From positions 1 through 64,000 of the forward strand of contig JAIOXZ010000017.1 in the NCBI GenBank assembly GCA_021741355.1: a DNA stretch of 64,000 nt. Reading direction: 5' to 3'. How positions within the stretch are numbered: position 1 is the stretch's first letter; every line of letters starts with the position of its first letter. This stretch comes from Caulobacter sp. (GTDB lineage: Bacteria > Pseudomonadota > Alphaproteobacteria > Caulobacterales > Caulobacteraceae). Below are positions 1 through 8,652 of the stretch, piece by piece. The notes beneath the pieces were generated by a model. It searched no databases and had not been told where the DNA came from. It saw only the letters and a program-made list of their open reading frames with translations. Position numbers and translations under genes: made by a program.

Positions 1-74
1 TCACCGGCCTTCCAGCGATCCCAGATCTCAGCCCGCTGGGCCGCCGAATAGTAAATCCGCCGCCGCTGCTTCAT
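1..74 (-). CDS. IS30-family transposase, N-terminal fragment cut by window edge
   Basis: Reading leftwards from ATG at 72-74, the 24 visible codons give MKQRRRIYYSAAQRAEIWDR followed by WKAG. This matches the start of IS30-type transposases, where a basic stretch, IYY and then a W-x-RW helix-turn-helix segment open the protein. The rest lies outside the window, so intactness cannot be judged. I could not define a terminal inverted repeat between 75 and 155. The call rests on a short stretch but the pattern is characteristic. Confidence 0.6.
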   Translation of the reverse strand, partial: MKQRRRIYYSAAQRAEIWDRWKAG

Positions 75-155
75 CGCCCACGCTCCATCTCCGAAGAAAA
101 GTTAGCGTGTTGCGGTCACCGGTTGAGCCCACCACCCATTGCGGACGCTTCTCTT

Positions 156-800
156 TTACTCGCTTGCGACGAGCACGATGGGCAACGGTGTCGGGCGCTC
201 CCCTCGTCGCTTGCGTTGCGCGTATGTGCTTTGGTACGCGCGCCTTTGTTTCGAGACCTCGTACAGGACGATGCCCGAGCTCGTGCCGATGTTCAGGCTT
301 TCTATCATGCCGAACATCGGAATGCTGACGCACATCTCGCTTCTCTCGATTGCTCGTTCACTAATCCCTGTAGTCTCGCTACCGAACCAAACAGCAAGCT
401 TGGGATGGGCGGTGTAGTCCCCCTCGTCCAGGAAGACACTCGCTTTGCCCTTCACATGCGGCGAAGTGACGATTGACTTGAAATTCGCATCTTCAAGGTG
501 ATCGAAGCATTCGTCTGTGCTATCAAAGCGCTTTACGAATGTCCATTTCACAGCGGAAGCAGAAACTTTCGAGTGGGCTCTATCGTTCCGCAAATCTTGC
601 CAATCGTCCGACAGAGCTCGGCGCGGATCGACAACATAGACCTTCTCGATGCCGAAGGCGTTGACGTTGCGGATCACCGTCCCAATGTTTTTTACATCAA
701 TGGGGTTCTCGATTACCGCGATGACGTTCTTGCAGCGAAATGGCTTGATTGCATTCGCCCGTACGCGGACCGACTTTTTCGGTTGAGCCAGCTCTTCCAT
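156..800 (-). CDS. SpoU/TrmH-type RNA 2'-O-methyltransferase
   Basis: 214 aa. SPOUT-fold RNA methyltransferase, expected to methylate a ribose 2'-OH using S-adenosylmethionine. The family pattern is visible: an N-terminal block with ENPIDVKNIGTVIRNVNAFG (about residues 31-50, motif 1 with the N and R typical of TrmH), then VWFGSETTGIS (about 138-148, motif 2), then SIPMFGMIESLNIGTSSGIV (about 159-178, motif 3, SAM knot). It lacks the N-terminal substrate-binding extension of RlmB, so it resembles stand-alone TrmH-like proteins; the RNA target is unknown. The ATG at 798-800 is the first in frame. It is less GC-rich than the core and sits beside an IS30 fragment, suggesting an accessory gene. 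Confidence 0.8.
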   Translation of the reverse strand: MEELAQPKKSVRVRANAIKPFRCKNVIAVIENPIDVKNIGTVIRNVNAFGIEKVYVVDPRRALSDDWQDLRNDRAHSKVSASAVKWTFVKRFDSTDECFDHLEDANFKSIVTSPHVKGKASVFLDEGDYTAHPKLAVWFGSETTGISERAIERSEMCVSIPMFGMIESLNIGTSSGIVLYEVSKQRRAYQSTYAQRKRRGERPTPLPIVLVASE

Positions 801-991
801 CTCGACCTTCTACATCTCCTCTAGGTCCGCCTTCCACCCTTTGCTGAAGCTCAGGTGGGCCGCTTCGTGACGGCGGGATCAAGGTCCGGTTCCTGATCGG
901 TAGCCAATCTCTGCTCCCGAGCCATAGGCGACGCTTGTGGTGTCAGACTAGTGCCCCTTGGTTGCGCGGCTGGTCGGAGTTAGTTTAGGCC

Positions 992-1519
992 ATGTTGCAT
1001 TCGCCAATTAGCCTGCGCCGTCCGATGCTCCCCAACGCTCTGGCAGTCTTCATTCTGGCGACTGTCGCTTTCACATACCCAACGATAGGTATGGCGCAAT
1101 CCTGTGACATCGCGGCTACCAAAAGTGCGCGAGCGTTGCATGAGACGTTGAGCCGCCTCGCCGTGGAGGCCGTAAGGCGAGCGGCAAGCGCAAACTGGGT
1201 GACAGACCAGCGTCTGCTTGGTCTCGTGGCGCCTGAAGCTCGCATAAGCCTGGGTGCTGGCGACGTAGGCAGGCCGCTAGGTACGGGCACAGCAGGGCTA
1301 CGCGAACTCGCCAAAACCATGCACGCAGACACATACCGATTTCTCGGGTGGGACTACATGGACGGTCCCGCCGAACCCTGCGGCACTAACAAAGTATCGG
1401 TTGAGTTCATCGACACGGCCGCACGACAAATTTCGCGGGTCGATTTCACCTTCAACAACGGCCAGATTGTGGAAGGTGAGGGTTGGGCGCGCTCCTTCGA
1501 GGCTGGATCGCTTCGGTGA
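992..1519 (+). CDS. Exported hypothetical protein
   Basis: 175 aa. The N-terminus carries a plausible Sec signal: basic residues, a hydrophobic run MLPNALAVFILATVAFTYP and a cleavage-like GMAQS about residue 37. The mature part has alternating alpha and beta character, ending in VEFIDTAARQISRVDFTFN and a short tail, which loosely recalls the small NTF2/SnoaL-like fold, but I see no diagnostic motif. A second in-frame ATG at 1025, directly before the hydrophobic run, is an equally good start. No operon partner; its neighbours look accessory. Confidence 0.5.
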   Translation: MLHSPISLRRPMLPNALAVFILATVAFTYPTIGMAQSCDIAATKSARALHETLSRLAVEAVRRAASANWVTDQRLLGLVAPEARISLGAGDVGRPLGTGTAGLRELAKTMHADTYRFLGWDYMDGPAEPCGTNKVSVEFIDTAARQISRVDFTFNNGQIVEGEGWARSFEAGSLR

Positions 1520-1613
1520 GACCCGCTTCCCACCCATTGCTGATCTTCAGCAGGTCCGGTTCAGAGCTACAGCACCCCTCCGCCCTTCTGCCTTGGCGGA
1601 GCATTGCGCGAGC

Positions 1614-1690
1614 GGGCGACTTGCTCAAGGATCGGCTTCGCCGGCCGCTGCGCGGCGGCCCGCAGGGCCGTCCTTGACCAAGGCGACCGC
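1614..1690. repeat. GC-rich intergenic inverted repeat
   Basis: TCAAGGA at the left and TCCTTGA at the right bracket a series of GC-rich palindromic words (CGCCGGCCGCTGCGCGGCGG inside). A related unit is seen at about 50557-50620. The stretch 1520-1843 around it shows no convincing gene on either strand. Confidence 0.4.
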
Positions 1691-1843
1691 TCGCGCTCCC
1701 ATTCCATCAAGGCTTTGAGGCGAGTGTCATCAGGCCTCTCTCAATCCCGCTCATCCTCGCGGAAGCGAGGACTTAAGTTCTCGAACGAAGTGCAACACCC
1801 TGCGTTGGGCGAGGTGTTGTAATGGGGCGGGTTTACGAGCTGC

Positions 1844-2032
1844 TCACCCTTGAGGGTCGGTGTGAGACTGCCCGTCCACAGAAGGCGGAAGGGTGGTCAA
1901 ATCCCAGTCGTCGAAGACGGTCACCGGATCGGCCGGCGGATCGTCGCCGAAGTCAAAATCGTCGTCGCAGGGCGTTAGTGTGGCCAGGAAGTCGGTGAGG
2001 TTGGTCGGATTGACGGCGGCCAGAAACTCCAG
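1844..2032 (-). pseudogene. Decayed C-terminal gene fragment
   Basis: Reading leftwards from about 2032, roughly 62 sense codons run to a TGA at 1844-1846. The translation is protein-like and acidic (…FLAAVNPTNLTDFLATLTPC, then DDDFDFGDDPPADP and VTVFDDWDL). The frame is closed by a TGA just upstream and no start codon with a ribosome site precedes it, so this is probably the surviving tail of a broken gene. I do not recognise the family. Confidence 0.3.
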
Positions 2033-2068
2033 TCAGAAGCTGAAGCATTCCCCAAACTAGGCTTGGCC

Positions 2069-2287
2069 TCAAGACCCCTCCCACTGAAACACCTCCTCCA
2101 CCCCCACCCCGAACACGCGGGCGATCTTGAACGCCGCCTCGAGCGACGGCGAGTACTTGCCCTGCTCGATGGCGACGATGGTCTGGCGGGTCATGCCGAT
2201 GGCGTCGGCGAGGGCCTGCTGGGTCATCTCGCCGTGGTCGAACCGCAGGCGGCGGATGGTGTTGCGGATCGGCGGCGGGCCGGCCAT
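2069..2287 (-). CDS. Small XRE (Cro/CI-type) transcriptional regulator
   Basis: 72 aa, essentially one helix-turn-helix domain: TQQALADAIGMTRQTIVAIE (about residues 22-41) is the classic Cro/CI helix 2-turn-helix 3, followed by YSPSLEAAFKIARVFGVGVE. The N-terminal IRRLRFDHGEMTQ is typical of the YozG-like group that is co-transcribed with small membrane proteins. Its ATG is one base beyond the stop of the upstream membrane gene, so the two form an operon. It probably represses its own operon; a candidate operator lies at 2723-2736. Confidence 0.85.
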   Translation of the reverse strand: MAGPPPIRNTIRRLRFDHGEMTQQALADAIGMTRQTIVAIEQGKYSPSLEAAFKIARVFGVGVEEVFQWEGS

Positions 2288-2288
2288 C

Positions 2289-2709
2289 TCAGAGCCCCCA
2301 ACGGTAGCCGGCGACGATCTTGCCGGCCCGCAGCGTCTCGGCGATCACCATGGCGGCCAGGATGCCATTGGCCATGACCAGCGCGCTGGCGCCGGTGATC
2401 CACAGCGCCGAGACGAAGAACAGCAGGCCGCCCAGCAGGTAGTAGCCGACCCGGGCGGCCTTCAGGTCAATGAGCTGTTCGCGCTCGTCCATCGGCGTCT
2501 CGGCGGCCTTGCCCGCGAAGATCGCCAGCACGATGGCCATGACAATCTGCACGATCATCAGAAGCACGACCGTGCTGACGAACAGCCCGACCGAACCGGG
2601 CTGCAGGGCGCCGTCGCGCAGGTCTGGCCAGAGCTTCCAGAAGTAGCCGCCCCAGATGAGCGGCGTGACGACGAGCGAAATCCAGGCGGTGCGTTCGCGG
2701 AAGGGCATG
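2289..2709 (-). CDS. Four-helix membrane protein paired with XRE regulator
   Basis: 139 aa from the start MPFRERTAW. Four hydrophobic segments can be seen: WISLVVTPLIWGGYFW, GLFVSTVVLLMIVQIVMAIV, VGYYLLGGLLFFVSALW and ALVMANGILAAMVIAE, with a short loop PMDEREQLIDLKAARVG between the second and third. Such proteins (DUF2178-like in layout) are commonly encoded just before a small XRE regulator. The frame stays open upstream to 2789, but the start at 2709 avoids translating the inverted repeat at 2723-2736 and places that repeat in the promoter. Function unknown. Confidence 0.7.
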
Positions 2710-2722
2710 ACGGGTATCTCCG

Positions 2723-2736
2723 ACAAGATGTCTTGT
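2723..2736. promoter_or_regulatory. Candidate operator ACAAGA-N2-TCTTGT
   Basis: A 6+6 bp inverted repeat with a 2-nt centre, 14-27 nt upstream of the ATG at 2709 and touching a TATACA that could be a -10 box on the minus strand. A weaker palindrome GACAT-T-ATGTC follows at 2764-2774. Position and symmetry suit autoregulation by the XRE protein encoded in the same operon (inference). Confidence 0.45.
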
Positions 2737-2913
2737 ATAGCGGTCATCGTGTAAAAAATCACAGACATTATGTCCAGTAGAATTTTCACAGCAGGCGTCC
2801 GACGGCGACGAGATCAGAGCGCCACGTGACGCGACGTCATACTTGCCGCTCGCCCGCGCGGCCTGACAGGCTGTCCCCGCCGCCGTCACAGAACGGCCCG
2901 GGAGGACCGTCAC

Positions 2914-3762
2914 ATGGCCTACGAAGCGATCACCACGGAGCTGGCGGACGGCATTCTGACCGTCACCCTCAACCGGCCCGACGCGCTCAACGCCTACACC
3001 GCCCGCATGGGCGCGGAACTGGCCCAGGCCTTCGTCGAGGCGGACGCCGACGACGCGGTACGGGTGGTGATCGTCACCGGCGCCGGCCGTGGCTTCTGCG
3101 CCGGGGCGGACATGTCGGCGGGGGCGGACGCTTTCGGCGGCGACGGGGCGAAACTGTTCGGCGAGGGCCGCCCGACGACCGGCGCGCCGAAGGGCGGCTT
3201 CGTCGAGGCGATCTACACCTGCCGCAAGCCGTCGATCGCCGCGATCAACGGCGGGGCGGTCGGGGTCGGGATTACAATGACCCTGCCGATGGACATCCGC
3301 ATCGCCTCGACGAAGGCGAAGATCGGCTTCGTCTTCGCCCGCCGGGGCCTGGCGCCCGAGGCCGGGGCGGCGTCCTTCCTGCCGCGCATCGTCGGCCTGC
3401 CGCAGGCGCTGCGCTGGTGCTACTCGGGCCGGGTGTTCGGCGCGGACGAGGCGCTCGCCGGCGGGCTGGTCAGCGAGGTGGTCGAACCCGACGCCCTGCT
3501 GGGCCGCGCCCGCGCGATCGCCCGCGAAATCGTCGAGGAGACCGCCCCGGTCTCCATCGCCATCACCCGCGCCCTGTTCCAGCGCTTCGCCGAGGAGCCC
3601 GACCCGCTGAAGGTGCTGGCCGTCGACGGCCCGCTGGCCATGGCCATGGGCGCGTCAGCCGACGTCCGCGAAGGCGTGTCGGCGTTCCTGGAGAAGCGCA
3701 AGCCGAGCTTCCCGGGGAAGGTGTCGGCGGACATGCCCAAGCCGTATCCGTGGTGGGAGTAA
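2914..3762 (+). CDS. Enoyl-CoA hydratase/isomerase family protein
   Basis: 282 aa, crotonase superfamily. The oxyanion-hole segments are visible: GAGRGFCAGADMSAG (about residues 55-69) and then INGGAVGVGITMTLPMDIRI (about 111-130). The hydration glutamates are not obvious: the segment FVFARRGLAPEAGAASFLPRIVG keeps an E in the position of the second catalytic acid (PEAGAA), as in many hydratases/isomerases. It ends with FLEKRKPSFPGK, the usual C-terminal helix. The ATG follows GGGAGGA by about 9 nt. Substrate cannot be told; no beta-oxidation partner is adjacent. Divergent from the XRE operon. Confidence 0.85.
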   Translation: MAYEAITTELADGILTVTLNRPDALNAYTARMGAELAQAFVEADADDAVRVVIVTGAGRGFCAGADMSAGADAFGGDGAKLFGEGRPTTGAPKGGFVEAIYTCRKPSIAAINGGAVGVGITMTLPMDIRIASTKAKIGFVFARRGLAPEAGAASFLPRIVGLPQALRWCYSGRVFGADEALAGGLVSEVVEPDALLGRARAIAREIVEETAPVSIAITRALFQRFAEEPDPLKVLAVDGPLAMAMGASADVREGVSAFLEKRKPSFPGKVSADMPKPYPWWE

Positions 3763-3767
3763 GATAG

Positions 3768-3891
3768 TCAATCCTCCCCAGCTTCGCTGGGGAGGGGGAC
3801 CGCCGGAGGCGGTGGAGGGGAGTCCGTGCACCGACTCCCCTCAGTCACGCTCCGCGCGACAGCTCCCCACAAGAGTGGGGAGCATCACGGG
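3768..3891. repeat. Intergenic CCTCCCC hairpin repeat
   Basis: CCTCCCCAGC-TTC-GCTGGGGAGG forms a near-perfect hairpin (about 3774-3796), followed by further complementary G/C words (GGAGGGGAGTC with GACTCCCCTC; CTCCCCAC with GTGGGGAG at the right end). This composite hairpin unit fills the whole gap between convergent genes and resembles REP-like spacers seen in Caulobacteraceae. It may also end transcription from both sides. Confidence 0.6.
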
Positions 3892-3893
3892 TG

Positions 3894-5558
3894 TTACTTC
3901 CGCTCCCCGGCCGTCTGCGCGCGCAGCGCCTTGAACTCCGAGCCGTCGTTCCAGTCCGGCCACTGCCGTGAATTCATCAGCTCGCCGCCGGAGAACAGGA
4001 TCAGGTCCACGTCGGCCGCCGCCCCGCGCAGGTCCCAGGCCGGGCTCCAGTTGTCGCAGGGCTGGTGGTAGCAGCGGGTGGTGTAGTCGGTGACCCAGCG
4101 GTCGCCGGCCTCGCGGCCGCCCACGACCAGGTCCGGCCCGCCGCCGATGCCCATCAGCAGCAGCACCGGCACGCCGCGCTTGGCGACGCTGAAATGGTCG
4201 GCGCGATAGAACAGCGCCCGCTCGGGATGGGCGTCGGGCGTCACCACCCGGCCCTGCAGCGCCGCGCCCTTGGCCAGCAGCGCCTCGAGGCTGTTCTGCC
4301 CGGCGCCGACCAGCACCACGTCGCGGCTCGGGCCGGCGGTCTGCAGCACGTCCAGGGTGAAGTTGGCGACCATCTTCGCCAGCGGCAGGCCCGGATGTTC
4401 GGCGTAGTATTCTGACCCCAGCAGGCCGCGCTCCTCGGCTGTCCACAGGGCGAACACCAGCGTCCGCTGCGGCTTCGGCCCCTTGGCGAAGGCGCGGGCC
4501 AGTTCGATCACCCCGGCCACGCCGATGGCGTCGTCGGCCGCGCCGTGTCGCACGGTGTCGCCGCTGGCGTCCGCCGGGCCGATGCCGAAGGCGTCCCAAT
4601 GGGCGCTGAACATGATGCTCTCGTCCGGATGGGTCGTCCCCGGGATCTTCGCCAGCACGTTCTGGCTGACCAGCCGGTCGACCTTCAGCGGATAGTCGGC
4701 GGAGAAACTCGCGCCGGTCAGGGCGACGGGCCGGAACCCGGCGGTGCGGGCGCGCAGCTTCTCGGCCTCGAAGTCCAGCCCGGCCTTGCGGAACAGATCG
4801 ACGGCGACGTCGCGCTGCAGCCAGCCCTGCAGCAGCAGCTTCGCCGTCTCCGGATGCTCGCGCACCACGTCGAAGCTCTCGCCGTTCGAGGCGACCACGG
4901 TGGTCCAGGGATAGGCCGCGCCGGCTGTCTCGTGGACGATCAGCGCGCCGATGGCCCCGCGCCGCACGGCCTCCTCGTACTTGTAGCTCCAGCGCGCGTA
5001 GTAGGTCGCCGCCTTGCCGCCGAACTGGCCGGCGACGGGATCGGCCGCCATGGCCTCGAAGTCCGGGTCATTGATCAGGAAGACCGCGACCTTGCCCTTC
5101 AGGTCGACGCCCTTGAAGTCGTCCCAGCCGCGCTCGGGCGCGCTCACGCCGTAGCCGACGAACACCAGCGGGGCCTTGTCGATGGTCACGCGGTCCACGG
5201 GTCGCTGGCTGGCGGCCATGATGTCGCGGGTCTGGACCAGCGGCTGGGTCGCGCCGTTCACCGTCAGGGACAGACCGGCGTCGCCGGGCACGACGAAGCG
5301 GTTCAGCGCCACTTCCTGGGTCCAGCCGCCATTGTCGCCCGCGGGCTCGAGGCCCAGCGCCTTGAACTGGTCCACGAGGTATTTGATCGTCAGCGGCTCG
5401 CCCGGACCGCCCGGCGCGCGGCCGGCGAATTCGTCCGAGGCCAGCACCTTCACATGCTCGGTCAGCCGGTCGGGCGAGATGATCCCCGGGGTCTGCGCCA
5501 AGGCCGGCGCGGCGAACAGGACGGCCAGGGCCAGGGCTGCGAACGGTCGAAAGCTCAT
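3894..5558 (-). CDS. M28-family zinc metallopeptidase, exported
   Basis: 554 aa. A signal peptide (MSFRPFAALALAVLFAAPAL, cleavage near AQT) sends it to the periplasm. A PA-type insertion occupies roughly residues 130-260. The catalytic core shows the M28 zinc ligands in order: SAHWDAFG (H near 320), HGAADDAIG (D near 342), TAEERGLLGS (E pair near 374), FTLDV (D near 403) and CYHQPCDNWS (H near 498). This suggests an aminopeptidase of the Q/Y family cutting small peptides. The ATG lies 3 nt after the lysA stop, so lysA and the peptidase may be co-transcribed. Confidence 0.88.
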   Translation of the reverse strand: MSFRPFAALALAVLFAAPALAQTPGIISPDRLTEHVKVLASDEFAGRAPGGPGEPLTIKYLVDQFKALGLEPAGDNGGWTQEVALNRFVVPGDAGLSLTVNGATQPLVQTRDIMAASQRPVDRVTIDKAPLVFVGYGVSAPERGWDDFKGVDLKGKVAVFLINDPDFEAMAADPVAGQFGGKAATYYARWSYKYEEAVRRGAIGALIVHETAGAAYPWTTVVASNGESFDVVREHPETAKLLLQGWLQRDVAVDLFRKAGLDFEAEKLRARTAGFRPVALTGASFSADYPLKVDRLVSQNVLAKIPGTTHPDESIMFSAHWDAFGIGPADASGDTVRHGAADDAIGVAGVIELARAFAKGPKPQRTLVFALWTAEERGLLGSEYYAEHPGLPLAKMVANFTLDVLQTAGPSRDVVLVGAGQNSLEALLAKGAALQGRVVTPDAHPERALFYRADHFSVAKRGVPVLLLMGIGGGPDLVVGGREAGDRWVTDYTTRCYHQPCDNWSPAWDLRGAAADVDLILFSGGELMNSRQWPDWNDGSEFKALRAQTAGERK

Positions 5559-5561
5559 GGG

Positions 5562-6833
5562 TTACTGCCAATCCGTAGGGGTTTCAGTCGCCAGCATCTC
5601 GTCATAGGTCGGCCGCCGGCGGATCACCGCGAAGCGGTCGCCGTCGACCAGCACCTCGGGGACCAGCGGGCGGGAGTTGTACTCGCTGGCCATCGCCGCG
5701 CCGTAGGCGCCGGCGCTCATGAAGGCCACGACGTCGCCCGGACCCATCGGTGGCAGCATCCGCTCGCGGGTGAAGGTGTCACCGGTCTCGCAGACCGGAC
5801 CGACCACATCGCAGGCGACCGGCGCGGCGTCGCTGTCCTTCACCGGGCGGATGTCGTGGAAGGCGTCGTACATCGCCGGGCGGATCAGGTCGTTCATCGC
5901 CGCGTCGAGCACCAGGAACCGACGACCCTCGGGCCGTTCGTGCAGGTGGATCACGCTGGCCAGCAGCACGCCCGCGTTGGCGGCGATCACCCGGCCGGGC
6001 TCGAAAGCGAAGCGGACGCCCTCCAGCCCCGCCATCACCCGGCCGATCATTGCCGCGTATTCGGCCGGTCCCGGCGGGTCGGGCATGTCGAAATAGGGCA
6101 CGCCCAGGCCGCCGCCGAGGTCCAGCCGCTCGACGCTCAGGCCCTCGGCCCGCAACGCCTCGACCAGCCCGCGCATGCGGGTGAACGCCGCCTCGAACGG
6201 AGCGAGATCGGTGATCTGGCTGCCGATGTGGCAGGCCACGCCGAGCGGGTTCAGGTGCGGATGGTTGGACGCGTTGGCGTAGAGCCGCGCGGCCTCGGTG
6301 AAGGAGACGCCGAACTTGTTCTCGGCCTTGCCGGTGGCGATCTTGGCGTGGCCGCCGGCCGCGACGTCCGGATTGACCCGGAACACGATCGGCGCGCGCA
6401 GGCCCAGTTCGCCGGCCACCTCTGCGACCAGCTTCAGCTCGGGCTCGGACTCGACATTGATCTCCGACACTCCGGCTTTCAGGGCGAATTCGATCTCGCG
6501 CCGCGCCTTGCCGACACCGGAGAAGACAATCCGCTCACCCGGGATCCCCGCCGCCAGCGCCCGCCGGATCTCGCCCTCGGAGACGGTGTCCGCCCCCGCG
6601 CCCAGGTCGCCCAGCGTCCGCAGCACCGAAACATTGCCGTTGGCCTTGACCGCATAGGCGATCAGCGGATCGCCCAGGCCCGCGTCGATCAGGGCGTCGC
6701 GGAACACGGTGTAGTGCCGCTCCAGCGTGGCGCGGGAATAGACATAGACGGGCGTGCCGACGGTCTCCGCGATCCGGGAGAGCGGCGTATCCTCGCAATG
6801 GAGCTCGCCGCCCCGGACGTCGAAGTGGTTCAC
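5562..6833 (-). CDS. lysA: Diaminopimelate decarboxylase
   Basis: 423 aa, the usual length. Converts meso-diaminopimelate to L-lysine with pyridoxal phosphate, last step of lysine synthesis. Fold-type III PLP motifs are visible: YAVKANGN (Schiff-base lysine K63), HIGSQI, LGGGLGVPY, the phosphate-binding EPGR, and CETGDTF at the interface, where C and E contact PLP and substrate. The start MNHFDVRGGELHCEDTPL is typical of alphaproteobacterial LysA. It lies in the argH-lptM-lysA order common in this class, although a 212-bp gap with a repeat separates it from lptM. Confidence 0.95.
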   Translation of the reverse strand: MNHFDVRGGELHCEDTPLSRIAETVGTPVYVYSRATLERHYTVFRDALIDAGLGDPLIAYAVKANGNVSVLRTLGDLGAGADTVSEGEIRRALAAGIPGERIVFSGVGKARREIEFALKAGVSEINVESEPELKLVAEVAGELGLRAPIVFRVNPDVAAGGHAKIATGKAENKFGVSFTEAARLYANASNHPHLNPLGVACHIGSQITDLAPFEAAFTRMRGLVEALRAEGLSVERLDLGGGLGVPYFDMPDPPGPAEYAAMIGRVMAGLEGVRFAFEPGRVIAANAGVLLASVIHLHERPEGRRFLVLDAAMNDLIRPAMYDAFHDIRPVKDSDAAPVACDVVGPVCETGDTFTRERMLPPMGPGDVVAFMSAGAYGAAMASEYNSRPLVPEVLVDGDRFAVIRRRPTYDEMLATETPTDWQ

Positions 6834-6882
6834 GCCTGGTCCAATCGGGGTTCGAAGTCGATCCTGCCATCAATCCCGGCAC

Positions 6883-6992
6883 TGTCATCCCGGCCGGAGC
6901 GAAGCGCAGAGCCGGGACCCAGATTCGGCCTCACACACATCAGCTGGGATTCAATCTGGGTCCCGGATCGTCCTTCGGACGTCCGGGATGAC
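6883..6992. repeat. Intergenic inverted repeat (GTCATCCCGG…CCGGGATGAC)
   Basis: The left arm begins GTCATCCCGG and the right arm ends CCGGGATGAC; each arm also carries an inner hairpin (GGAGCGAAGC; CGTCCTTCGGACG) and a GGGACCCAGATT / AATCTGGGTCCC pair. The symmetrical layout is a BIME-like REP pair filling the lptM-lysA gap. Confidence 0.6.
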
Positions 6993-7048
6993 AGTTGAGT
7001 GGTTGCGAGAGCCATGCGTGAAGCGTCAGCCGACAACAGGGTGGCCTT

Positions 7049-7246
7049 CTACTTGGGATTGGAGCCGGGGATCGGCGCGTCGCGCGGGGTCCGGCCGTCC
7101 GTGGCCGGGTCCATCACGGTTCCGGTGGTGCCGGTCTTCGACGGCTCGGCGCCGGGGCCGGGCCGTTCCAGCTCGCCCAGCCGACCGCAGCCGCCGAGCG
7201 CCAGACCCGCGAGGGCCATCGAGAGGATCAGGGCCTTGGCTTTCAT
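7049..7246 (-). CDS. lptM: Small lipoprotein, LptM-like
   Basis: 65 aa. A lipoprotein signal [20 protein letters not shown] gives a clean lipobox (ALGGC, lipidated Cys20), followed by [11 protein letters not shown], which resembles the GxxGxLxxP signature of the LptM/YifL family. LptM assists maturation of the LPS translocon LptD in enterobacteria; extending that role here is inference. The ATG overlaps the argH stop (ATGA), so translation is coupled, and the argH-lipoprotein-lysA order is common in alphaproteobacteria. The rest is Pro/Gly/Asp-rich and probably disordered. Confidence 0.75.
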   Translation of the reverse strand: MKAKALILSMALAGLALGGCGRLGELERPGPGAEPSKTGTTGTVMDPATDGRTPRDAPIPGSNPK

Positions 7247-8652
7247 CGCAGGGTATCCTTCCAGCGCTTGATCTGTGACCGCACCTGGTCCGGCGCCGTT
7301 CCCCCATAGCTTACGCGGCTCGCCGACGAGGCGGCAGGGGTCAGGACCTTGAAAACGTCCTCGCCGATGCCCTGGTTCAACGCCTGCAGCTCGGCCAGCG
7401 GCAGATCGGACAGATCGACCCCCAGCTGCTCGGCCCGTTTCACGGCCGCGCCGGTCACATGGTGGGCGTCGCGGAACGGCAGGTCGAGCTCCCGCACCAG
7501 CCAGTCGGCCAGGTCCGTGGCGGTCGAGAAGCCCGCGCCGGCGGCCGCGGCCATCCGCTCCACGTTCGGCTCCAGGTCGGCGACCATGCCGGTCATCGCC
7601 AGCAGGCTGAGCTCCAGGGCGTCGAACGCCTCGAAGGTCGGGACCTTGTCCTCCTGCATGTCCTTGGAATAGGCGAGCGGCAGGCCCTTCATCACCACGG
7701 TCAGGCTGGTCAGCGACCCCAGGATCCGCCCGACCTTGGCCCGGATCAGCTCTGCGGCGTCCGGGTTCTTCTTCTGCGGCATGATCGAGCTGCCGGTGGT
7801 GAAGGCGTCGCTGAGCTTGATGAAGCCGAACTGCGGCGTCATCCAGATCACGATCTCCTCGGCCAGCCGCGACAGGTGCGTCGCGGCGATGCTGGCCGCC
7901 GACAGGCCCTCCAGCGCGAAGTCGCGTGCCGAGACGCTGTCCAGCGAATTGGCCGTCGGCCGGTCGAAGCCCAGGGCCCTGGCGGTCATCTCCCGGTCGA
8001 TGGGGAAGGGCGACCCGGCGAGGGCTGCCGCGCCCAGCGGGCACTCGTTCATCCGCGCGCGGGCGTCGCGGAACCGGCTGGCGTCGCGGCCGAACATCTC
8101 GACATAGGCCATCAGATGGTGGCCGAAGGTCACCGGCTGGGCCGGCTGCAGATGGGTGAAGCCCGGCATCAGGGTGTCGGCGTGGGCCTCGGCCTTGGCG
8201 ATCAGCGCGCCTTGCAGCGCTTCGAGCTGGGCAGCCGAACGGTCGCAGGCCTCGCGGACCCACAGCCGGAAATCGAGCGCCACCTGGTCGTTGCGCGAGC
8301 GGGCCGTGTGCAGCCGTCCGGCCACCGGGCCGATCAGCTCGCGCAGCCGCGCCTCCACGTTCATGTGGATGTCCTCGAACTCGTCGCGGAACGGGAACGT
8401 CCCGGCTTCCATCTCGGCGGCGATCTCCGAAAGGCCGCGCTGGATTTCGGCGGCGTCGCCACTAGATATGACCCCTGTCTTCGCCAGCATCGCGGCGTGG
8501 GCCTGCGACCCGGCGATATCCTGGGCCGCCAGGCGCTTGTCGAAGCTGATCGAGACGTTGATCGCCTGCATCAGGGCGTTGGGGCTGGCCGAGAACCGAC
8601 CACCCCACATCGCCTGTCCAGCGCCGGCCTTGTTCGAGGGTTTGTCAGTCAT
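7243..8652 (-). CDS. argH: Argininosuccinate lyase
   Basis: 469 aa. Cleaves argininosuccinate to arginine and fumarate. Superfamily signature [12 protein letters not shown] (about residues 286-297) with the catalytic serine, plus MWGGRFS at the N-terminus, [24 protein letters not shown] and [13 protein letters not shown] (catalytic His region) are all present. The ATG (8650-8652) abuts the ATG of divergent tlpA with no base between, making CATATG. A downstream start at the Met before WGGRF is possible if the upstream one lacks a ribosome site. Confidence 0.95.
   Translation of the reverse strand: MTDKPSNKAGAGQAMWGGRFSASPNALMQAINVSISFDKRLAAQDIAGSQAHAAMLAKTGVISSGDAAEIQRGLSEIAAEMEAGTFPFRDEFEDIHMNVEARLRELIGPVAGRLHTARSRNDQVALDFRLWVREACDRSAAQLEALQGALIAKAEAHADTLMPGFTHLQPAQPVTFGHHLMAYVEMFGRDASRFRDARARMNECPLGAAALAGSPFPIDREMTARALGFDRPTANSLDSVSARDFALEGLSAASIAATHLSRLAEEIVIWMTPQFGFIKLSDAFTTGSSIMPQKKNPDAAELIRAKVGRILGSLTSLTVVMKGLPLAYSKDMQEDKVPTFEAFDALELSLLAMTGMVADLEPNVERMAAAAGAGFSTATDLADWLVRELDLPFRDAHHVTGAAVKRAEQLGVDLSDLPLAELQALNQGIGEDVFKVLTPAASSASRVSYGGTAPDQVRSQIKRWKDTLR

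Noticed and set aside
4545..6998. 817-codon open frame on the plus strand opposite the M28 peptidase and lysA
   Set aside because: High-GC antisense shadow: its translation is low-complexity (Arg/Gly/Ala/His-rich), while the opposite strand encodes two clear enzymes with catalytic motifs.
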